Positions 35,526 through 45,315 of a stretch of DNA of 64,000 nucleotides are shown here, in pieces; the first letter of the stretch is position 1, and the number at the start of each line of letters is the position of its first letter. The notes below the pieces were generated by a model. The model made no database searches. It was not told the DNA's origin and saw nothing but the letters and a program-made list of their open reading frames with translations. The position numbers and the translations under genes were made by a program. This stretch comes from Sphingopyxis witflariensis (lineage in GTDB: Bacteria; Pseudomonadota; Alphaproteobacteria; Sphingomonadales; Sphingomonadaceae), in assembly GCF_002205635.1 (NCBI RefSeq), contig NZ_NISJ01000005.1, positions 124,001 through 188,000 of the forward strand. The letters run 5' to 3'.

Positions 35526-37328
35526 TCAGTAAACGCGCGCCTTCGGCTTGATATACTCAACGTCGTCCGAAAGCGTATATTCGTGGACCGGACGGTAATC
35601 GAGCTTCACGCCGCCGCCCTTGCCGCCCCAGCCGTCGAACCAGCTGATCGTGTGCTTCATCCAGTTCGGATCGTCGCGGCTCGGGAAATCCTCGTGCGCG
35701 TGGGCGCCGCGGCTTTCCTTGCGGTTGAACGCCGAGTGCATCGTCACCGTCGCCTGCGCGATCAGATTGTCGAGCTCGAGCGTCTCGATCAGGTCGGTGT
35801 TCCAGATCAGGCTGCGGTCGGTGACCCCGATGTCCTGCATCCGGGCATAGGTCTTCGCGAGCTTTTCCTTGCCTTCGGCCATCAGCTCGTCGGTGCGGAA
35901 CACCGCGGCGTGGGCCGACATGGCGCGCTGCATCTCGACGCGGACTTCGGCCGTCGGCGAGCCGCCATTTGCGTGGCGGAAATGGTCGAGGCGGCCGAGC
36001 GCCAGATCGGCGCTGTCGGTCGGCAGCGGCGCCTGCGCCGCGCCGGGCTTGACGATATCGCGGAGGCGATGGCCGGTTGCACGGCCGAAGACGACGAGAT
36101 CGATGAGGCTGTTCGAGCCGAGACGATTCGCGCCGTGGACCGACACGCACGCCGCTTCGCCGACCGCGAACAGGCCAGGGACAACCGTATCGGGGCCATC
36201 CTTGCCCAAAGTCACGACTTCGCCATGATAGTTACAGGGAATGCCGCCCATATTATAATGGACCGTCGGCACGACCGGCAAAGGCTGGCGCGTCAGATCG
36301 ACGCCGGCGAAAATCTTGCCGCTTTCGGTGATGCCGGGCAGACGCTCCGCCAGCACCGCCGGATCGATGTGATCAAGGTGCAGGTAGATATGGTCGCCAT
36401 GCGGGCCAACGCCGCGCCCTTCGCGGATTTCGAGCGCCATCGAACGCGACACGACGTCGCGCGACGCCAGATCCTTCGCCGACGGGGCATAGCGCTCCAT
36501 GAAGCGCTCGCCTTGCGAGTTGGTGAGATAACCGCCCTCGCCGCGCGCGCCCTCGGTGATCAGCACGCCCGCGCCGTAAATGCCGGTCGGGTGGAACTGG
36601 ACGAATTCCATGTCCTGAAGTGGCAGGCCGGCACGCAGCACCATGCCGCCGCCATCGCCGGTGCACGTATGCGCCGAGGTGGCGGTGAAATAGCAGCGGC
36701 CGTAGCCGCCGGTTGCGAGGACCACAGCCTGCGAACGGAAGCGATGGATGCTGCCATCCTCGAGGCACATGGCGATCACGCCGCGGCACACGCCATTGTC
36801 CATGATCAGGTCGAGCGCGAAATATTCGACGAAGAAATCTGCGTCATATTTCAGCGACTGCTGATAAAGCGCATGGAGCATCGCATGGCCGGTGCGGTCG
36901 GCGGCGGCGCAAGTGCGCTGCACCGGCGGACCTTCGCCCATATTCTGCATATGGCCGCCGAACGGACGCTGATAGATGGTACCGTCCTGGTTACGGCTGA
37001 ACGGCACGCCTGCATGTTCGAGTTCGTAGACAGCCTGCGGCGCTTCGCGCACCATATATTCGATTGCGTCCTGGTCGCCGAGCCAGTCGGAACCCTTGAC
37101 GGTGTCGTACATATGCCATTGCCAATGGTCGGGCGAATTGTTGCCGAGGCTGGCGGCGATGCCGCCCTGCGCCGCGACGGTGTGGCTGCGCGTCGGGAAC
37201 ACCTTGGTGATACAGGCGGTTTTGAGGCCTGCTTCGGCGCTGCCCATCGTGGCGCGCAGGCCCGAACCGCCGGCGCCGACGACGACGGTGTCATAGATAT
37301 GGTCGATAATCTTATAGGCGTCGCTCAT
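35526..37328 (-). CDS. sdhA: Succinate dehydrogenase flavoprotein subunit
   Basis: The 600-residue protein has the FAD motif [18 protein letters not shown], the covalent-FAD His in [11 protein letters not shown], active-site [24 protein letters not shown], and a normal C-terminus. It forms complex II with SdhB (not in this window). The start overlaps the end of sdhD by four bases. Confidence 0.97.
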   Translation of the reverse strand: MSDAYKIIDHIYDTVVVGAGGSGLRATMGSAEAGLKTACITKVFPTRSHTVAAQGGIAASLGNNSPDHWQWHMYDTVKGSDWLGDQDAIEYMVREAPQAVYELEHAGVPFSRNQDGTIYQRPFGGHMQNMGEGPPVQRTCAAADRTGHAMLHALYQQSLKYDADFFVEYFALDLIMDNGVCRGVIAMCLEDGSIHRFRSQAVVLATGGYGRCYFTATSAHTCTGDGGGMVLRAGLPLQDMEFVQFHPTGIYGAGVLITEGARGEGGYLTNSQGERFMERYAPSAKDLASRDVVSRSMALEIREGRGVGPHGDHIYLHLDHIDPAVLAERLPGITESGKIFAGVDLTRQPLPVVPTVHYNMGGIPCNYHGEVVTLGKDGPDTVVPGLFAVGEAACVSVHGANRLGSNSLIDLVVFGRATGHRLRDIVKPGAAQAPLPTDSADLALGRLDHFRHANGGSPTAEVRVEMQRAMSAHAAVFRTDELMAEGKEKLAKTYARMQDIGVTDRSLIWNTDLIETLELDNLIAQATVTMHSAFNRKESRGAHAHEDFPSRDDPNWMKHTISWFDGWGGKGGGVKLDYRPVHEYTLSDDVEYIKPKARVY

Positions 37329-37717
37329 GCCGGCGCTCCCCCGCCAAAGGCGATACGGGCGATCGCGAACAGGCCAAAGGCCGCGCCGCCGATCGCGTAG
37401 AAATTCAGGACGACGAGCGCGAACAGACGTGCCGCTTCGCCATGGGCATAATCCTCGATCAGCACCGTCAGGCCAAGCCGAAGGTGCCAGAAGACGCTGA
37501 CCACCATCAGCATCAGCGCGAGCGCGACGGTGGGGTTTGCAGCCCAGCGCAGCACTGCGGCATGGTCACCCAGCGGCAGCCGGACGAGCGAGACGAAGAG
37601 GAAGCCGACGAGCAGGATATTGGCCAGCGCGGTCAGTCGCTGCTGCAACCAATGCTGCGAACCATGGCCCGACGAACCGAGCCCGCGAACTTTTCCAAGA
37701 TGCGTTCCGTTGCCCAT
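37325..37717 (-). CDS. sdhD: Succinate dehydrogenase membrane anchor subunit
   Basis: The 130-residue protein has three hydrophobic segments ([56 protein letters not shown]). [16 protein letters not shown] matches the SdhD haem-helix motif. It overlaps sdhA by four bases and touches sdhC by one, so the operon is sdhC-sdhD-sdhA. Confidence 0.93.
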   Translation of the reverse strand: MGNGTHLGKVRGLGSSGHGSQHWLQQRLTALANILLVGFLFVSLVRLPLGDHAAVLRWAANPTVALALMLMVVSVFWHLRLGLTVLIEDYAHGEAARLFALVVLNFYAIGGAAFGLFAIARIAFGGGAPA

Positions 37718-38154
37718 CAGAGTGCCCCTGCGAGGATATAGAGCCAGGTCGCGGCGGTCGCGAGGACGCCGCTGATCATCACGACGGTCGACCAGAGCTT
37801 GTTGGTCTTGAGCTCATAGCCCGCGCCGGTGTCGAGCACCAAATGGCGCAGCCCCGAGAAGAGATGCTGAAAAAAGGCCCAGGTCAGGCCGACCAGCACG
37901 ATCTTGCCGAGGATATTGGTCACCTGATGAAAGGCGCCGCCGGCGGGATCGTTCCAGACGCAGGCGACAAAAGCGGCATAGGCGTCGGGACCCGACGCGA
38001 GCGCGCCAAGCCACCACAGAAACATGCACGCGCCAACGATGGCAAGCCCGTCACCGCTGACGCGATGGAGGATCGAGACCGTCATGTGCGGCCCCCATTT
38101 ATACACCTGTAAATGCGGTGCGCGCGGTCGTCCGCTTGTTTCTTTGCCAGCCAT
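37717..38154 (-). CDS. sdhC: Succinate dehydrogenase cytochrome b556 subunit
   Basis: The 145-residue protein begins RAPHLQVYKW...MTVSILHRVSGDGLAIVG, the SdhC signature, with three hydrophobic segments. The histidine pair in FQHLFSGLRHLVLDTG includes the probable haem ligand. It is the first gene of the operon; about 186 bases separate it from the small gene upstream, where a promoter should lie, but I cannot name one. Confidence 0.94.
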   Translation of the reverse strand: MAGKETSGRPRAPHLQVYKWGPHMTVSILHRVSGDGLAIVGACMFLWWLGALASGPDAYAAFVACVWNDPAGGAFHQVTNILGKIVLVGLTWAFFQHLFSGLRHLVLDTGAGYELKTNKLWSTVVMISGVLATAATWLYILAGAL

Positions 38155-38340
38155 ATCAGCCCCGTTTTGTGACTCTAATCGGTCGATGGGCGCCGGTTTA
38201 GCGCCGTAGCCGCGATATGCAATTGCTTAGGCCACAAAATATGCGCCCCGTCGCCATACAAAGGCAGGGGTGCCCATCGACCCGAACCACGCCCGGCGGC
38301 GCGCCCCACCTTCGCAGGGCCGACGCCCGGGATTTCGCGC

Positions 38341-38577
38341 CTATTTCTTGTCGCGGTTCGCGTAGAGCAGCGCGGCGAGCACTGCGGCCGATCCAATGCC
38401 GATGCCGGCGGCGGCGGCGGCGGTTTTCCAGCCTCGGCCGCGCTTGCCGGCCTTGGCTTCGGCTTCGGCCGCATCGGCGGCGTCCTTCTGCTGCTGACGC
38501 TCGCGCGCGGCGCGCAGCACTTCATTTTCCTCGTGCTCGTCTTCCTGCCCGGGGAGGGGGTCATTTTGGTCGGTCAT
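38341..38577 (-). CDS. Small single-pass membrane protein, unknown
   Basis: The 78-residue protein has an acidic, coiled-coil-like N-terminal half (EDEHEENEVLRAARERQQQ...), a KRGRG linker, and one C-terminal hydrophobic segment (TAAAAAGIGIGSAAVLAALLYA). It starts 21 bases after the end of ald on the same strand. Such short sphingomonad proteins are common; no function can be assigned. Confidence 0.7.
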   Translation of the reverse strand: MTDQNDPLPGQEDEHEENEVLRAARERQQQKDAADAAEAEAKAGKRGRGWKTAAAAAGIGIGSAAVLAALLYANRDKK

Positions 38578-38598
38578 TGTCTGTTCTGCATCCTTTTG

Positions 38599-39714
38599 TC
38601 AGACGAGCGCCTGTTCGACAGGCACATAATCGGTTCCGACCGCTTCCGCCACGGCTTCGAACGTCACCTTACCATTCCAAACGTTCAAGCCCTGCGCAAG
38701 ATGCATGTCGCGTCGCAAAGCTTCTTTCCAGCCGAGATCGGCGATGCGCAGCGCGTGCGGCAGGGTGACATTGTTGAGCGCATAGGTGCTGGTGCGCGCG
38801 ACCGCGCCGGGCATGTTGGCGACCGCATAATGGACGATCCCATCGACCACATAGGTCGGATCGGCGTGGGTTGTCGCATGGCTGGTCTCGAAACAGCCGC
38901 CCTGATCGATCGCAACATCGACAAGCACCGATCCCGCCTGCATCGTCTTCAGCATGTCGCGCGTGACGAGCTTCGGCGCCTCTGCCCCCGGGATCAGCAC
39001 TGCGCCGATCACCAGATCAGCCTCGGCGACACATTCGGCGAGGTTCGCGCGGTTCGAAAAGCGCGTCTTGGCGCGCGCCTCGAAGAAGGTGCCGACGCGT
39101 TCGAGGACTTCGGGGTCGCGGTCGAGGATCGTGACGTCGGCGCCGAGGCCCGCCGCCATTTGCGCCGCGTTGAAACCCACGACCCCGCCGCCGATGATGC
39201 ATATCTTGCCCGGCGCGACGCCGGGGACGCCGCCGAGCAGCACGCCGCGGCCGCCATGCGCCTTTTCGAGGGCGGTTGCGCCGGCCTGGATCGACATGCG
39301 CCCCGCGACCTGGCTCATCGGCTTGAGCAAGGGCAGGCCACCGTGCGGGCTGGTGACGGTTTCATAGGCAATGCACACCGCGCCCGATTTCATCAGGTCG
39401 CGGGTCTGGTCGGGGTCGGGGGCGAGGTGGAGATAGGTGTAAAGGATCTGCCCTTCGCGCAGCATCGCGCGCTCGGCGGGCTGGGGTTCCTTGACCTTCA
39501 CCACCATGTCGCAGGCGGCGAAAACTTCCTCGGCAGTCGCGACGATTTCGGCGCCCGCCTCGACATAGTAGCGGTCGTGCGCGCCAATCCCCTCTCCCGC
39601 CCCTGTCTGGACGAGCACGCGGTGGCCGTGAGCATGGAGTTCGCGGGCGCTTTCGGGGGTCAGGCCGACGCGATATTCGTGATTCTTGATTTCCTTGGGG
39701 GTGCCGATGATCAT
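38599..39714 (-). CDS. ald: Alanine dehydrogenase
   Basis: The start is ATG 39714 ([16 protein letters not shown]) with GGAGAG upstream; 371 residues. Motifs include [11 protein letters not shown] (catalytic Lys region), YLHLAPD (catalytic His), the Rossmann [15 protein letters not shown] and [14 protein letters not shown]. It interconverts alanine and pyruvate with NAD(H). The upstream frame starting at 39762 is not needed. Confidence 0.96.
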   Translation of the reverse strand: MIIGTPKEIKNHEYRVGLTPESARELHAHGHRVLVQTGAGEGIGAHDRYYVEAGAEIVATAEEVFAACDMVVKVKEPQPAERAMLREGQILYTYLHLAPDPDQTRDLMKSGAVCIAYETVTSPHGGLPLLKPMSQVAGRMSIQAGATALEKAHGGRGVLLGGVPGVAPGKICIIGGGVVGFNAAQMAAGLGADVTILDRDPEVLERVGTFFEARAKTRFSNRANLAECVAEADLVIGAVLIPGAEAPKLVTRDMLKTMQAGSVLVDVAIDQGGCFETSHATTHADPTYVVDGIVHYAVANMPGAVARTSTYALNNVTLPHALRIADLGWKEALRRDMHLAQGLNVWNGKVTFEAVAEAVGTDYVPVEQALV

Positions 39715-39921
39715 CTGCCGCTCTCCAAACTGGTTTCCACCGCAACAATAGGCGCGAGGCATAGCGAATGTATAGCGCCGCGGACCTGTATCGGGCGAAA
39801 ATTAGCGGCGCTGGTTAACGACGCCTTTACTATCCACACCGCATATCCCGGCCGGTAATTTCGCTGGCCAATGCGGGCAAAGACCCGCGTGTCGGCAACG
39901 ATCGTCCAAGGGAACAGGATC

Positions 39922-41274
39922 ATGGTGAAGGAAAATCCGATTCACAGGCAGCAAATCGATCCGGTGCTGATGGCCGATCGCTTCCCTTTTTATGATCTCG
40001 ACGGCCAGTTGGCCGCGAACGCCGCCGAAATTCACGCGATCATCGCCGGGCGCGAAGAGGCGATCGGCAAAGCCTATTGGGACGCGTTCAACGCCCTGCC
40101 CACCATTGAGCGCCGGATCGACGGCGAACTGCTCGCCTCCTATATTCAGGGCAGTTCTCACCACGCCGCCGCCAAATATGCCGACCCGGCGGGGCAGGAG
40201 GTCGCGACGATTGCGTGCCAGAACACCCATATGGCGCGCCGCGTGAAAGTGCCGCTCGCTTCGGTCTTGTCGTGCCTCGCCGAAAGCCAGCGGCTGGCAA
40301 TCGAATATGTCGTCGAAGCGTGCGAAGGTGATGGGTCGCGGATCGCGCGGTTGACCAGCGCGATCAATCGCCTCTCGATCCTCGAGGTCGATATCATGCA
40401 GCGCTACGCCGAAAAGCTCGACCGTGCCGCCATATCGAGCGACCGTCAGGCGCTGGCGGGCGATTTCGACCGCTCGATCGCCTCGCTGGTGCAGGACAGC
40501 GACGGGGTGCGCCAGCAACTCGCCAAACAGGCGGCTTCGGCCGACCAGGCGGCGAAGGGCATGATCGCCAAGACGAGCGAAGTCGCCGCGGCATCCGAAC
40601 AATCGGCGATGGCGATGCGCGAAGCCGCCTCGACCGCCGCCGGGTTGATCCGCGCGATCGAGGATGCCCGCAGCGAAGTCGAGGCATCGGCGAGCGTCGC
40701 GACTCGCGCCTCCGAACAGGCGGGCGAAGCCGTCGCCATGTCCGCAACCCTGTCGCACCACGCCGAATCGATCGAGTCGATCCTCGGCCTGATCCGCGAA
40801 ATTGCGGGCCAGACCAACCTCCTGGCGCTCAACGCCACGATCGAGGCGGCGCGCGCCGGCGATTCGGGGCGCGGCTTTGCCGTCGTCGCGCAGGAAGTGA
40901 AGAGTCTCGCCAACGAAACCGCCCGCGCGACCGACGATATTGCGGGCAAGATTACCGCGATCCAGCAGGCAACGCGCGGATCGGTCAGCGCCAACCAGTC
41001 GATCCAGGCGACGATCGTCGAGGTCCAGCAGTCGGCGCAGCGCATCCGCGACGCAATGGATGCGCAGGCGCAGACGGTCACCTCGATCACCGCCGCGGTC
41101 GATGAAACCGCACTCGCCGCCGATTCGATGTCGTCGACGATCGCCAGCATCCGCAATGATTCGGGCATGGTCGCGGGCGAGATCAGCACGCTGAGCGCTG
41201 AATTCGGCAAGATGGGCCAGCGGCTCCAGTCGCTGGAAAAGGCCGCGAGCGAGTTCAGCCGCCGCGTCGCCTGA
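39922..41274 (+). CDS. Soluble methyl-accepting chemotaxis protein, globin-like sensor domain
   Basis: The start is set at ATG 39922 (450 residues) with AACAGG upstream; ATG 39871 is possible. Residues about 20-150 form an all-helical domain with [16 protein letters not shown] and [19 protein letters not shown], resembling globin-coupled sensors, where a His binds haem; this is by eye. Residues about 200-440 are the MCP signalling region, with [19 protein letters not shown] and [19 protein letters not shown] intact. No membrane segment is present. No che genes are adjacent. Confidence 0.82.
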   Translation: MVKENPIHRQQIDPVLMADRFPFYDLDGQLAANAAEIHAIIAGREEAIGKAYWDAFNALPTIERRIDGELLASYIQGSSHHAAAKYADPAGQEVATIACQNTHMARRVKVPLASVLSCLAESQRLAIEYVVEACEGDGSRIARLTSAINRLSILEVDIMQRYAEKLDRAAISSDRQALAGDFDRSIASLVQDSDGVRQQLAKQAASADQAAKGMIAKTSEVAAASEQSAMAMREAASTAAGLIRAIEDARSEVEASASVATRASEQAGEAVAMSATLSHHAESIESILGLIREIAGQTNLLALNATIEAARAGDSGRGFAVVAQEVKSLANETARATDDIAGKITAIQQATRGSVSANQSIQATIVEVQQSAQRIRDAMDAQAQTVTSITAAVDETALAADSMSSTIASIRNDSGMVAGEISTLSAEFGKMGQRLQSLEKAASEFSRRVA

Positions 41275-41277
41275 CCG

Positions 41278-41294
41278 GCGGCTTGGCAAGCCGC
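41278..41294 (+). terminator. Short hairpin after the chemoreceptor gene
   Basis: GCGGCTT (41278-41284), GGC loop, AAGCCGC (41288-41294): a perfect seven-base stem three bases after the stop codon. It has no T tract, so it may only protect the mRNA end. Confidence 0.35.
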
Positions 41295-41317
41295 TCCCCC
41301 CTGCCTAAGGCGGAGGG

Positions 41318-42211
41318 ATGTCCACCAGAATCGCCATCTTCGCCGCGCTCGCGCTTGTCGGCTGCGCGCCGCAGCAATCCATCGCATCACCCGCGCCGAC
41401 AGGAAAGGCGCTCGCCGCCGCCTGCGAGGGGCGCGACGGCTGGAGCGATGCCGCGCCGCCCGCGAAGATTTTCGGCAATAGCTATTATGTCGGCACCTGC
41501 GGCATCTCCGCCATATTGATCGATGCGCCCGGCGGACTGGTCCTGATCGATGCGGCGACCGAGGAAGCCGCACCCGCAATTCTTGCCAATATTCGCGCGC
41601 TGGGCTTCGATCCGAAGAAGGTCCGGTATCTGCTCGCGAGCCACGAGCATCTCGACCATGTCGGCGGGCTAAAGGCGCTGCAGGATGCGACCGGCGCCAA
41701 GGTCATCGCGCGCGCCGAGGCCGTTGCCGCACTGACCAGCGGCGAACCCGACGCGACCGACCCGCAGCGCGGCAGCATATCATCCTTCAAGGGGGTGACG
41801 GTTTCGGATGAGCTGCGCGACGGCGAAGCCCTGCCCATCGCCGATATCAAGCTGACGCTCCACGCGACCCCCGGCCACACGCCCGGAGGCACCAGCTGGA
41901 CATGGAAAAGCTGCGAAGGCGCCGACTGCCGCACCATCGCCTATGTCGACAGCCTGAGCGCCTTTTCCGCTGACGGTTACCGCTTCACCGACCATCCCGA
42001 ATATGTTGCGGTGCTGCGCGCGACGCTGGACAAGGTTCCCGCGCTGCCCTGCGACATTTTGATCACACCGCACCCGAGCGCGAGCAATTTATTCGCGCGG
42101 CTGGCGGGCGATGCGCCGCTCGCCGAACCGACCGCATGCCGCACCTATGCCCAAGGCGCGCGCGAACGTCTGAGCACGCGCCTCGCCAAAGAAGCTGAAA
42201 CAAAACCATGA
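41318..42211 (+). CDS. Subclass B3 metallo-beta-lactamase-like lipoprotein
   Basis: The 297-residue protein has a lipobox-like signal (LALVGC, Cys near residue 16) and the B3 metal site: SHEHLDHVGG (H-x-H-x-DH), ATPGHTPGGTSW, and TPHPSASN. YVGTCGISAILIDAPGGLVLIDAATEE is the usual B3 N-terminal strand. B3 enzymes hydrolyse carbapenems and other beta-lactams with two zinc ions. No mobility gene is near, so it looks chromosomal. It overlaps prmA by four bases. Activity would have to be measured. Confidence 0.85.
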   Translation: MSTRIAIFAALALVGCAPQQSIASPAPTGKALAAACEGRDGWSDAAPPAKIFGNSYYVGTCGISAILIDAPGGLVLIDAATEEAAPAILANIRALGFDPKKVRYLLASHEHLDHVGGLKALQDATGAKVIARAEAVAALTSGEPDATDPQRGSISSFKGVTVSDELRDGEALPIADIKLTLHATPGHTPGGTSWTWKSCEGADCRTIAYVDSLSAFSADGYRFTDHPEYVAVLRATLDKVPALPCDILITPHPSASNLFARLAGDAPLAEPTACRTYAQGARERLSTRLAKEAETKP

Positions 42212-43179
42212 GCTGGATCGTCTCCCTCCCCTGCACCCGTGCCGAAGCCGAGGCGCTGAACGACGATATGTCGGCGCTCGATGCGCTGGTGCAGGCGCCG
42301 GTCGTGGTGACCCACGAACTTAACGAGGATCGCGACGAGTGGCAGGTCGATGCCTATGTCGACGACAAGCCCGGCGCCGAACTGCTCGAAACACTGGTAT
42401 CGCTGGTTGCAAGCGCGAAGGGCAAAAAGCCCAAGGTCGAAGAGCTGCCCGAAGAGGATTGGGTGACGCTGAGCCAGCAGGGACTCGAGCCCGTGCAAGC
42501 GGGGCGTTTCTTCGTCCACACGAGCAGCTATGCCGACCGCGTTCCCGCGGGCAGCACCTCCTTCCTGATCGACGCGAGTCAGGCGTTCGGAACCGGCGGA
42601 CATGACACGACCGCGGGCTGCCTCGCGATGCTCGACCAGCTGAAGCACGCCGGCGCAAACCCGCGCAACATCGCCGACATCGGCACCGGCACCGGGCTGC
42701 TCGCCTTTGCTGCGATGGCGCTGTGGCCGCGCGCGAAGACGATCGCGTCGGACATCGACCCCGCGAGTATTTTCGTGACGCGCGACAATGCGGGGATCAA
42801 TGGCGTTCCGCTGGGGCGCGGCGGCGGCGGGCTGGCGCTCGCGGTCGCACCGGGGACCAACCATCCGTCGATCAAGCATCGCGCTCCTTATGACCTTGTG
42901 ATCGCCAACATCCTTGCCGGGCCGCTGATCACGCTGGCGCCAGACATCGCTGCGGTCACTGCGCCGGGTGGCCATGCGATCCTCGCCGGGCTGATCGCAC
43001 GACAGATGGAGCCGGTGCTCGCCGCCTATCGCGCGCAGGGCTTCCGGCTCGCCGCGCGCAGCGGAAGCGCAGAGTGGCCATGCCTGTTGCTGATCAAGCG
43101 CCACCGTTACGGCTGGCGGCGGAAAGAACGCGCCTATCACCGCGCGAGCCCGTCGGATGCGAGTTTCGGGAGCTGGTGA
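42208..43179 (+). CDS. prmA: Ribosomal protein L11 methyltransferase
   Basis: The 323-residue protein has SAM-binding DIGTGTGLLAFAAMA, the AFGTGGHDTTAGCL motif and IANILAGPLITLAP, all PrmA hallmarks. The last 40 residues carry a basic stretch (RHRYGWRRKERAYHRA). It trimethylates several residues of L11. It is translationally coupled to the B3 lactamase gene through an ATGA overlap. Confidence 0.94.
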   Translation: MSWIVSLPCTRAEAEALNDDMSALDALVQAPVVVTHELNEDRDEWQVDAYVDDKPGAELLETLVSLVASAKGKKPKVEELPEEDWVTLSQQGLEPVQAGRFFVHTSSYADRVPAGSTSFLIDASQAFGTGGHDTTAGCLAMLDQLKHAGANPRNIADIGTGTGLLAFAAMALWPRAKTIASDIDPASIFVTRDNAGINGVPLGRGGGGLALAVAPGTNHPSIKHRAPYDLVIANILAGPLITLAPDIAAVTAPGGHAILAGLIARQMEPVLAAYRAQGFRLAARSGSAEWPCLLLIKRHRYGWRRKERAYHRASPSDASFGSW

Positions 43180-43214
43180 GAGGCGCGGCCCAACGCCGCT
43201 CGAAGGACAAGGCC

Positions 43215-43757
43215 ATGGAAACTCTGTCACCGGTCAGAATGGCTCCCCGCTGGCCATCGACATGCGTTACGGTCGATGATCGTGCCTATCATGCTCTGCA
43301 ATGTGCAGCCGCGATGTTGCCCGACGGAGTCCAGCTGATTCTGACACGCGGCTATGAGCCGAAAAGATCGCGACTGGGACGGCTGCGTATTTTGTTCAGA
43401 AGCGGCGGAATCCTGGCATTTAAAATTTTGTTTCCGCACCGCCGCAACGAGATCGGCCCAATATTCGGCGCGAATGGGCACGACATCGACGGCACGCATA
43501 TCGATGTTTCAATCGAGGAAAATGGAAAGAGGTTGCGGTTTTTACCCTTGGGCGTTTTCACACCCATCCGGGTCCAGGGAATCCTGTACAACAAGCATGC
43601 CAAAATCGTCGATTCCGTCCGCGCCGCCTTGATCGCCTCCGGCTTTCTTATTCATCCGAATCATACGGAAAGTTTCCAGATTCACTGCGATTTTATTGGT
43701 CACCCTGAACCGGACTGTGACCGTTCCCACGCGTCAACTGCTGCCGCGCACCTATAG
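43215..43757 (+). CDS. Unknown protein, distantly M15 peptidase-like
   Basis: The start is ATG 43215 with AAGGACAAGG upstream, 180 residues; an upstream frame runs inside prmA. Features are LILTRGYEPKRSR, GANGHDIDGTHIDVSI, LPLGVFTP, VRAALIASGFLIHPNHTESFQIHCDF. The last two resemble the D-Ala-D-Ala dipeptidase/M15 zinc site (H...D, GF...E..H), but the spacing between His, Gly and Asp is off by one, so this is a weak match. The gene is AT-richer than its neighbours. It could be an acquired gene. Confidence 0.6.
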   Translation: METLSPVRMAPRWPSTCVTVDDRAYHALQCAAAMLPDGVQLILTRGYEPKRSRLGRLRILFRSGGILAFKILFPHRRNEIGPIFGANGHDIDGTHIDVSIEENGKRLRFLPLGVFTPIRVQGILYNKHAKIVDSVRAALIASGFLIHPNHTESFQIHCDFIGHPEPDCDRSHASTAAAHL

Positions 43758-43786
43758 CCGCACCGGCATCCAAGTTTGGGGTCAAA

Positions 43787-44656
43787 TCAGGCTTTGGCCG
43801 TCGCATAATCCTGCGTGCCGCGCGTGATCACTGCATCGTCGGGCAGGATATCGGCAATCGCGATCGGCGGCAGCGCGGCGTTGGCGGTGTAGAGCGGCGC
43901 GAAATCGGTATTCACCGTCGTGCCCAGCAGCTGATCGAGGCTGTCGATGACGAAATAATTCTGCTGAAAATCGTCGATCCGGTAATCGGTGCGCATCACG
44001 CGCGCGAGGTCGAAGCCGATGCGGTTCGGACTGTCGCTATCGAGCGCGAACATACTCTCGGCAAAAGAGGAAACGATCCCCGCGCCATAGATGCGCAAGG
44101 CCCCGTCTTCGCGGATCAGGCCGAATTCGACAGTGTACCAGTAAAGCCGGGCGAGCTGTTTGAGCGCGTCATATTTCAGGCTGCGCAGGCCGCCCTCGCC
44201 ATAGGCGACCATATAGTCGGCGAACACCGGGTCCGCGAGCATCGGGACATGGCCGAAGACGTCGTGAAAGACGTCGGGTTCCTCAAGATAGTCGAGCTGG
44301 TCAGGCGTGCGGATGAAATTGCCTGCGGGGAAACGCCGGTTCGCCAGATGATCGAAAAATACCGCGTCGGGGACCAGCCCGGGCACCGCAACAACCTGCC
44401 ACCCCGTCGCCGCCATAAGCCGCGCGTTAAGATCGCGATAATCGGGAATCCCCGGCTTTTCGAGCCGCAGCACGTCGATGCCGCGTAAAAATGCTTCGGA
44501 CGCACGGCCCGGCAGCATGTCCGACTGGCGCGTGAACAAACGGTCCCACATCGCATGCTCGTCCGCCGAGAAGGCGTCCCAATTCTGCGCTATCGTCCAG
44601 TCGGGTGCGGCGCCCGGCGGCGGGGTTTGATGGACGTGGGTGTCGGGCTTTTTCAT
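43787..44656 (-). CDS. phhA: Phenylalanine 4-monooxygenase
   Basis: The 289-residue protein has the iron-binding motif EEPDVFHDVFGHVPML, with the two His, and the Glu ligand in YTVEFGLIRE, together with LRIYGAGIVSSFAES. It hydroxylates phenylalanine to tyrosine using a tetrahydropterin. It is the last gene of a same-strand run following modC by 38 bases. A FolM-like reductase at 17661 could supply the cofactor. Confidence 0.95.
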   Translation of the reverse strand: MKKPDTHVHQTPPPGAAPDWTIAQNWDAFSADEHAMWDRLFTRQSDMLPGRASEAFLRGIDVLRLEKPGIPDYRDLNARLMAATGWQVVAVPGLVPDAVFFDHLANRRFPAGNFIRTPDQLDYLEEPDVFHDVFGHVPMLADPVFADYMVAYGEGGLRSLKYDALKQLARLYWYTVEFGLIREDGALRIYGAGIVSSFAESMFALDSDSPNRIGFDLARVMRTDYRIDDFQQNYFVIDSLDQLLGTTVNTDFAPLYTANAALPPIAIADILPDDAVITRGTQDYATAKA

Positions 44657-44694
44657 GCACGCGCACCTAGCATAAAATAGTTACAAGTGAAACG

Positions 44695-45315
44695 TTATCC
44701 ATCGAGCGCAATAAGCTGTGTCGCCAGCCGGTCAACCTCGGCGCGGTCGTGGCTGACGTAAAGGATCGGCAGTTTCAGCGTGTCGCGAATGCGCTCGATC
44801 ACCGTCATAATATCCTCGCGCCGCGCGGCATCGAGCGACGACAAAGGCTCGTCCATCAACAGGCATTGCGGCGCGCGCAGCAAGGCGCGGCCGATCGCGA
44901 CGCGCTGCGCCTCGCCCCCGGACAGGCCATGCGGCCAGCGGTCGAGCAGATGGCCGATGCCAAGGAAATCGACCGCCTCGTCAAGCGCCATCCAGCGATC
45001 GGCGGGGTCGGCAAGATGATGGCCATAGAGCAGGTTCGCGCGCACCCGGCGGTGCGGGAACAGCCGCCCGTCCTGAAAGACATAACCGATCCGCCGTGCC
45101 TCGGGCGGCAGATCGATGCCGTCGCCAAACAAGGTGCGATCGCCGATACGGATATGACCGCGATCTGGCTTGAGCAGCCCGGCGACCATGTTGAGGATGC
45201 TGGTCTTGCCCGCGCCCGACGGGCCGAACAGGGCGGTCAGCCCCGCCCCCGCGGTAAAGCGCACGCCGATGCTTCGGTCGCCCAGCCGGCGTTCAACGTC
45301 GATGTCAAAGGACAT
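44695..45315 (-). CDS. modC: Molybdate ABC transporter ATPase, short form without TOBE domain
   Basis: The start is ATG 45315 (MSFDIDVERRLG), 206 residues. It has Walker A (FGPSGAGKTSILNM), the Q-loop (GYVFQDGRLFPHRRV), signature LSGGEAQRVAIGRALL, Walker B (LLMDEPLSSLD) and the H-loop (YVSHDRAEVD). Standard ModC has a C-terminal MOP/TOBE domain, giving about 350 residues; here the protein stops right after the ATPase (LIALDG). The start overlaps modB by 11 bases. The role is energising ModB. Confidence 0.9.
   Translation of the reverse strand: MSFDIDVERRLGDRSIGVRFTAGAGLTALFGPSGAGKTSILNMVAGLLKPDRGHIRIGDRTLFGDGIDLPPEARRIGYVFQDGRLFPHRRVRANLLYGHHLADPADRWMALDEAVDFLGIGHLLDRWPHGLSGGEAQRVAIGRALLRAPQCLLMDEPLSSLDAARREDIMTVIERIRDTLKLPILYVSHDRAEVDRLATQLIALDG

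Noticed and set aside
35583..37400. A 605-codon open frame on the + strand
   Set aside because: Antisense shadow of sdhA, with no recognisable motif.
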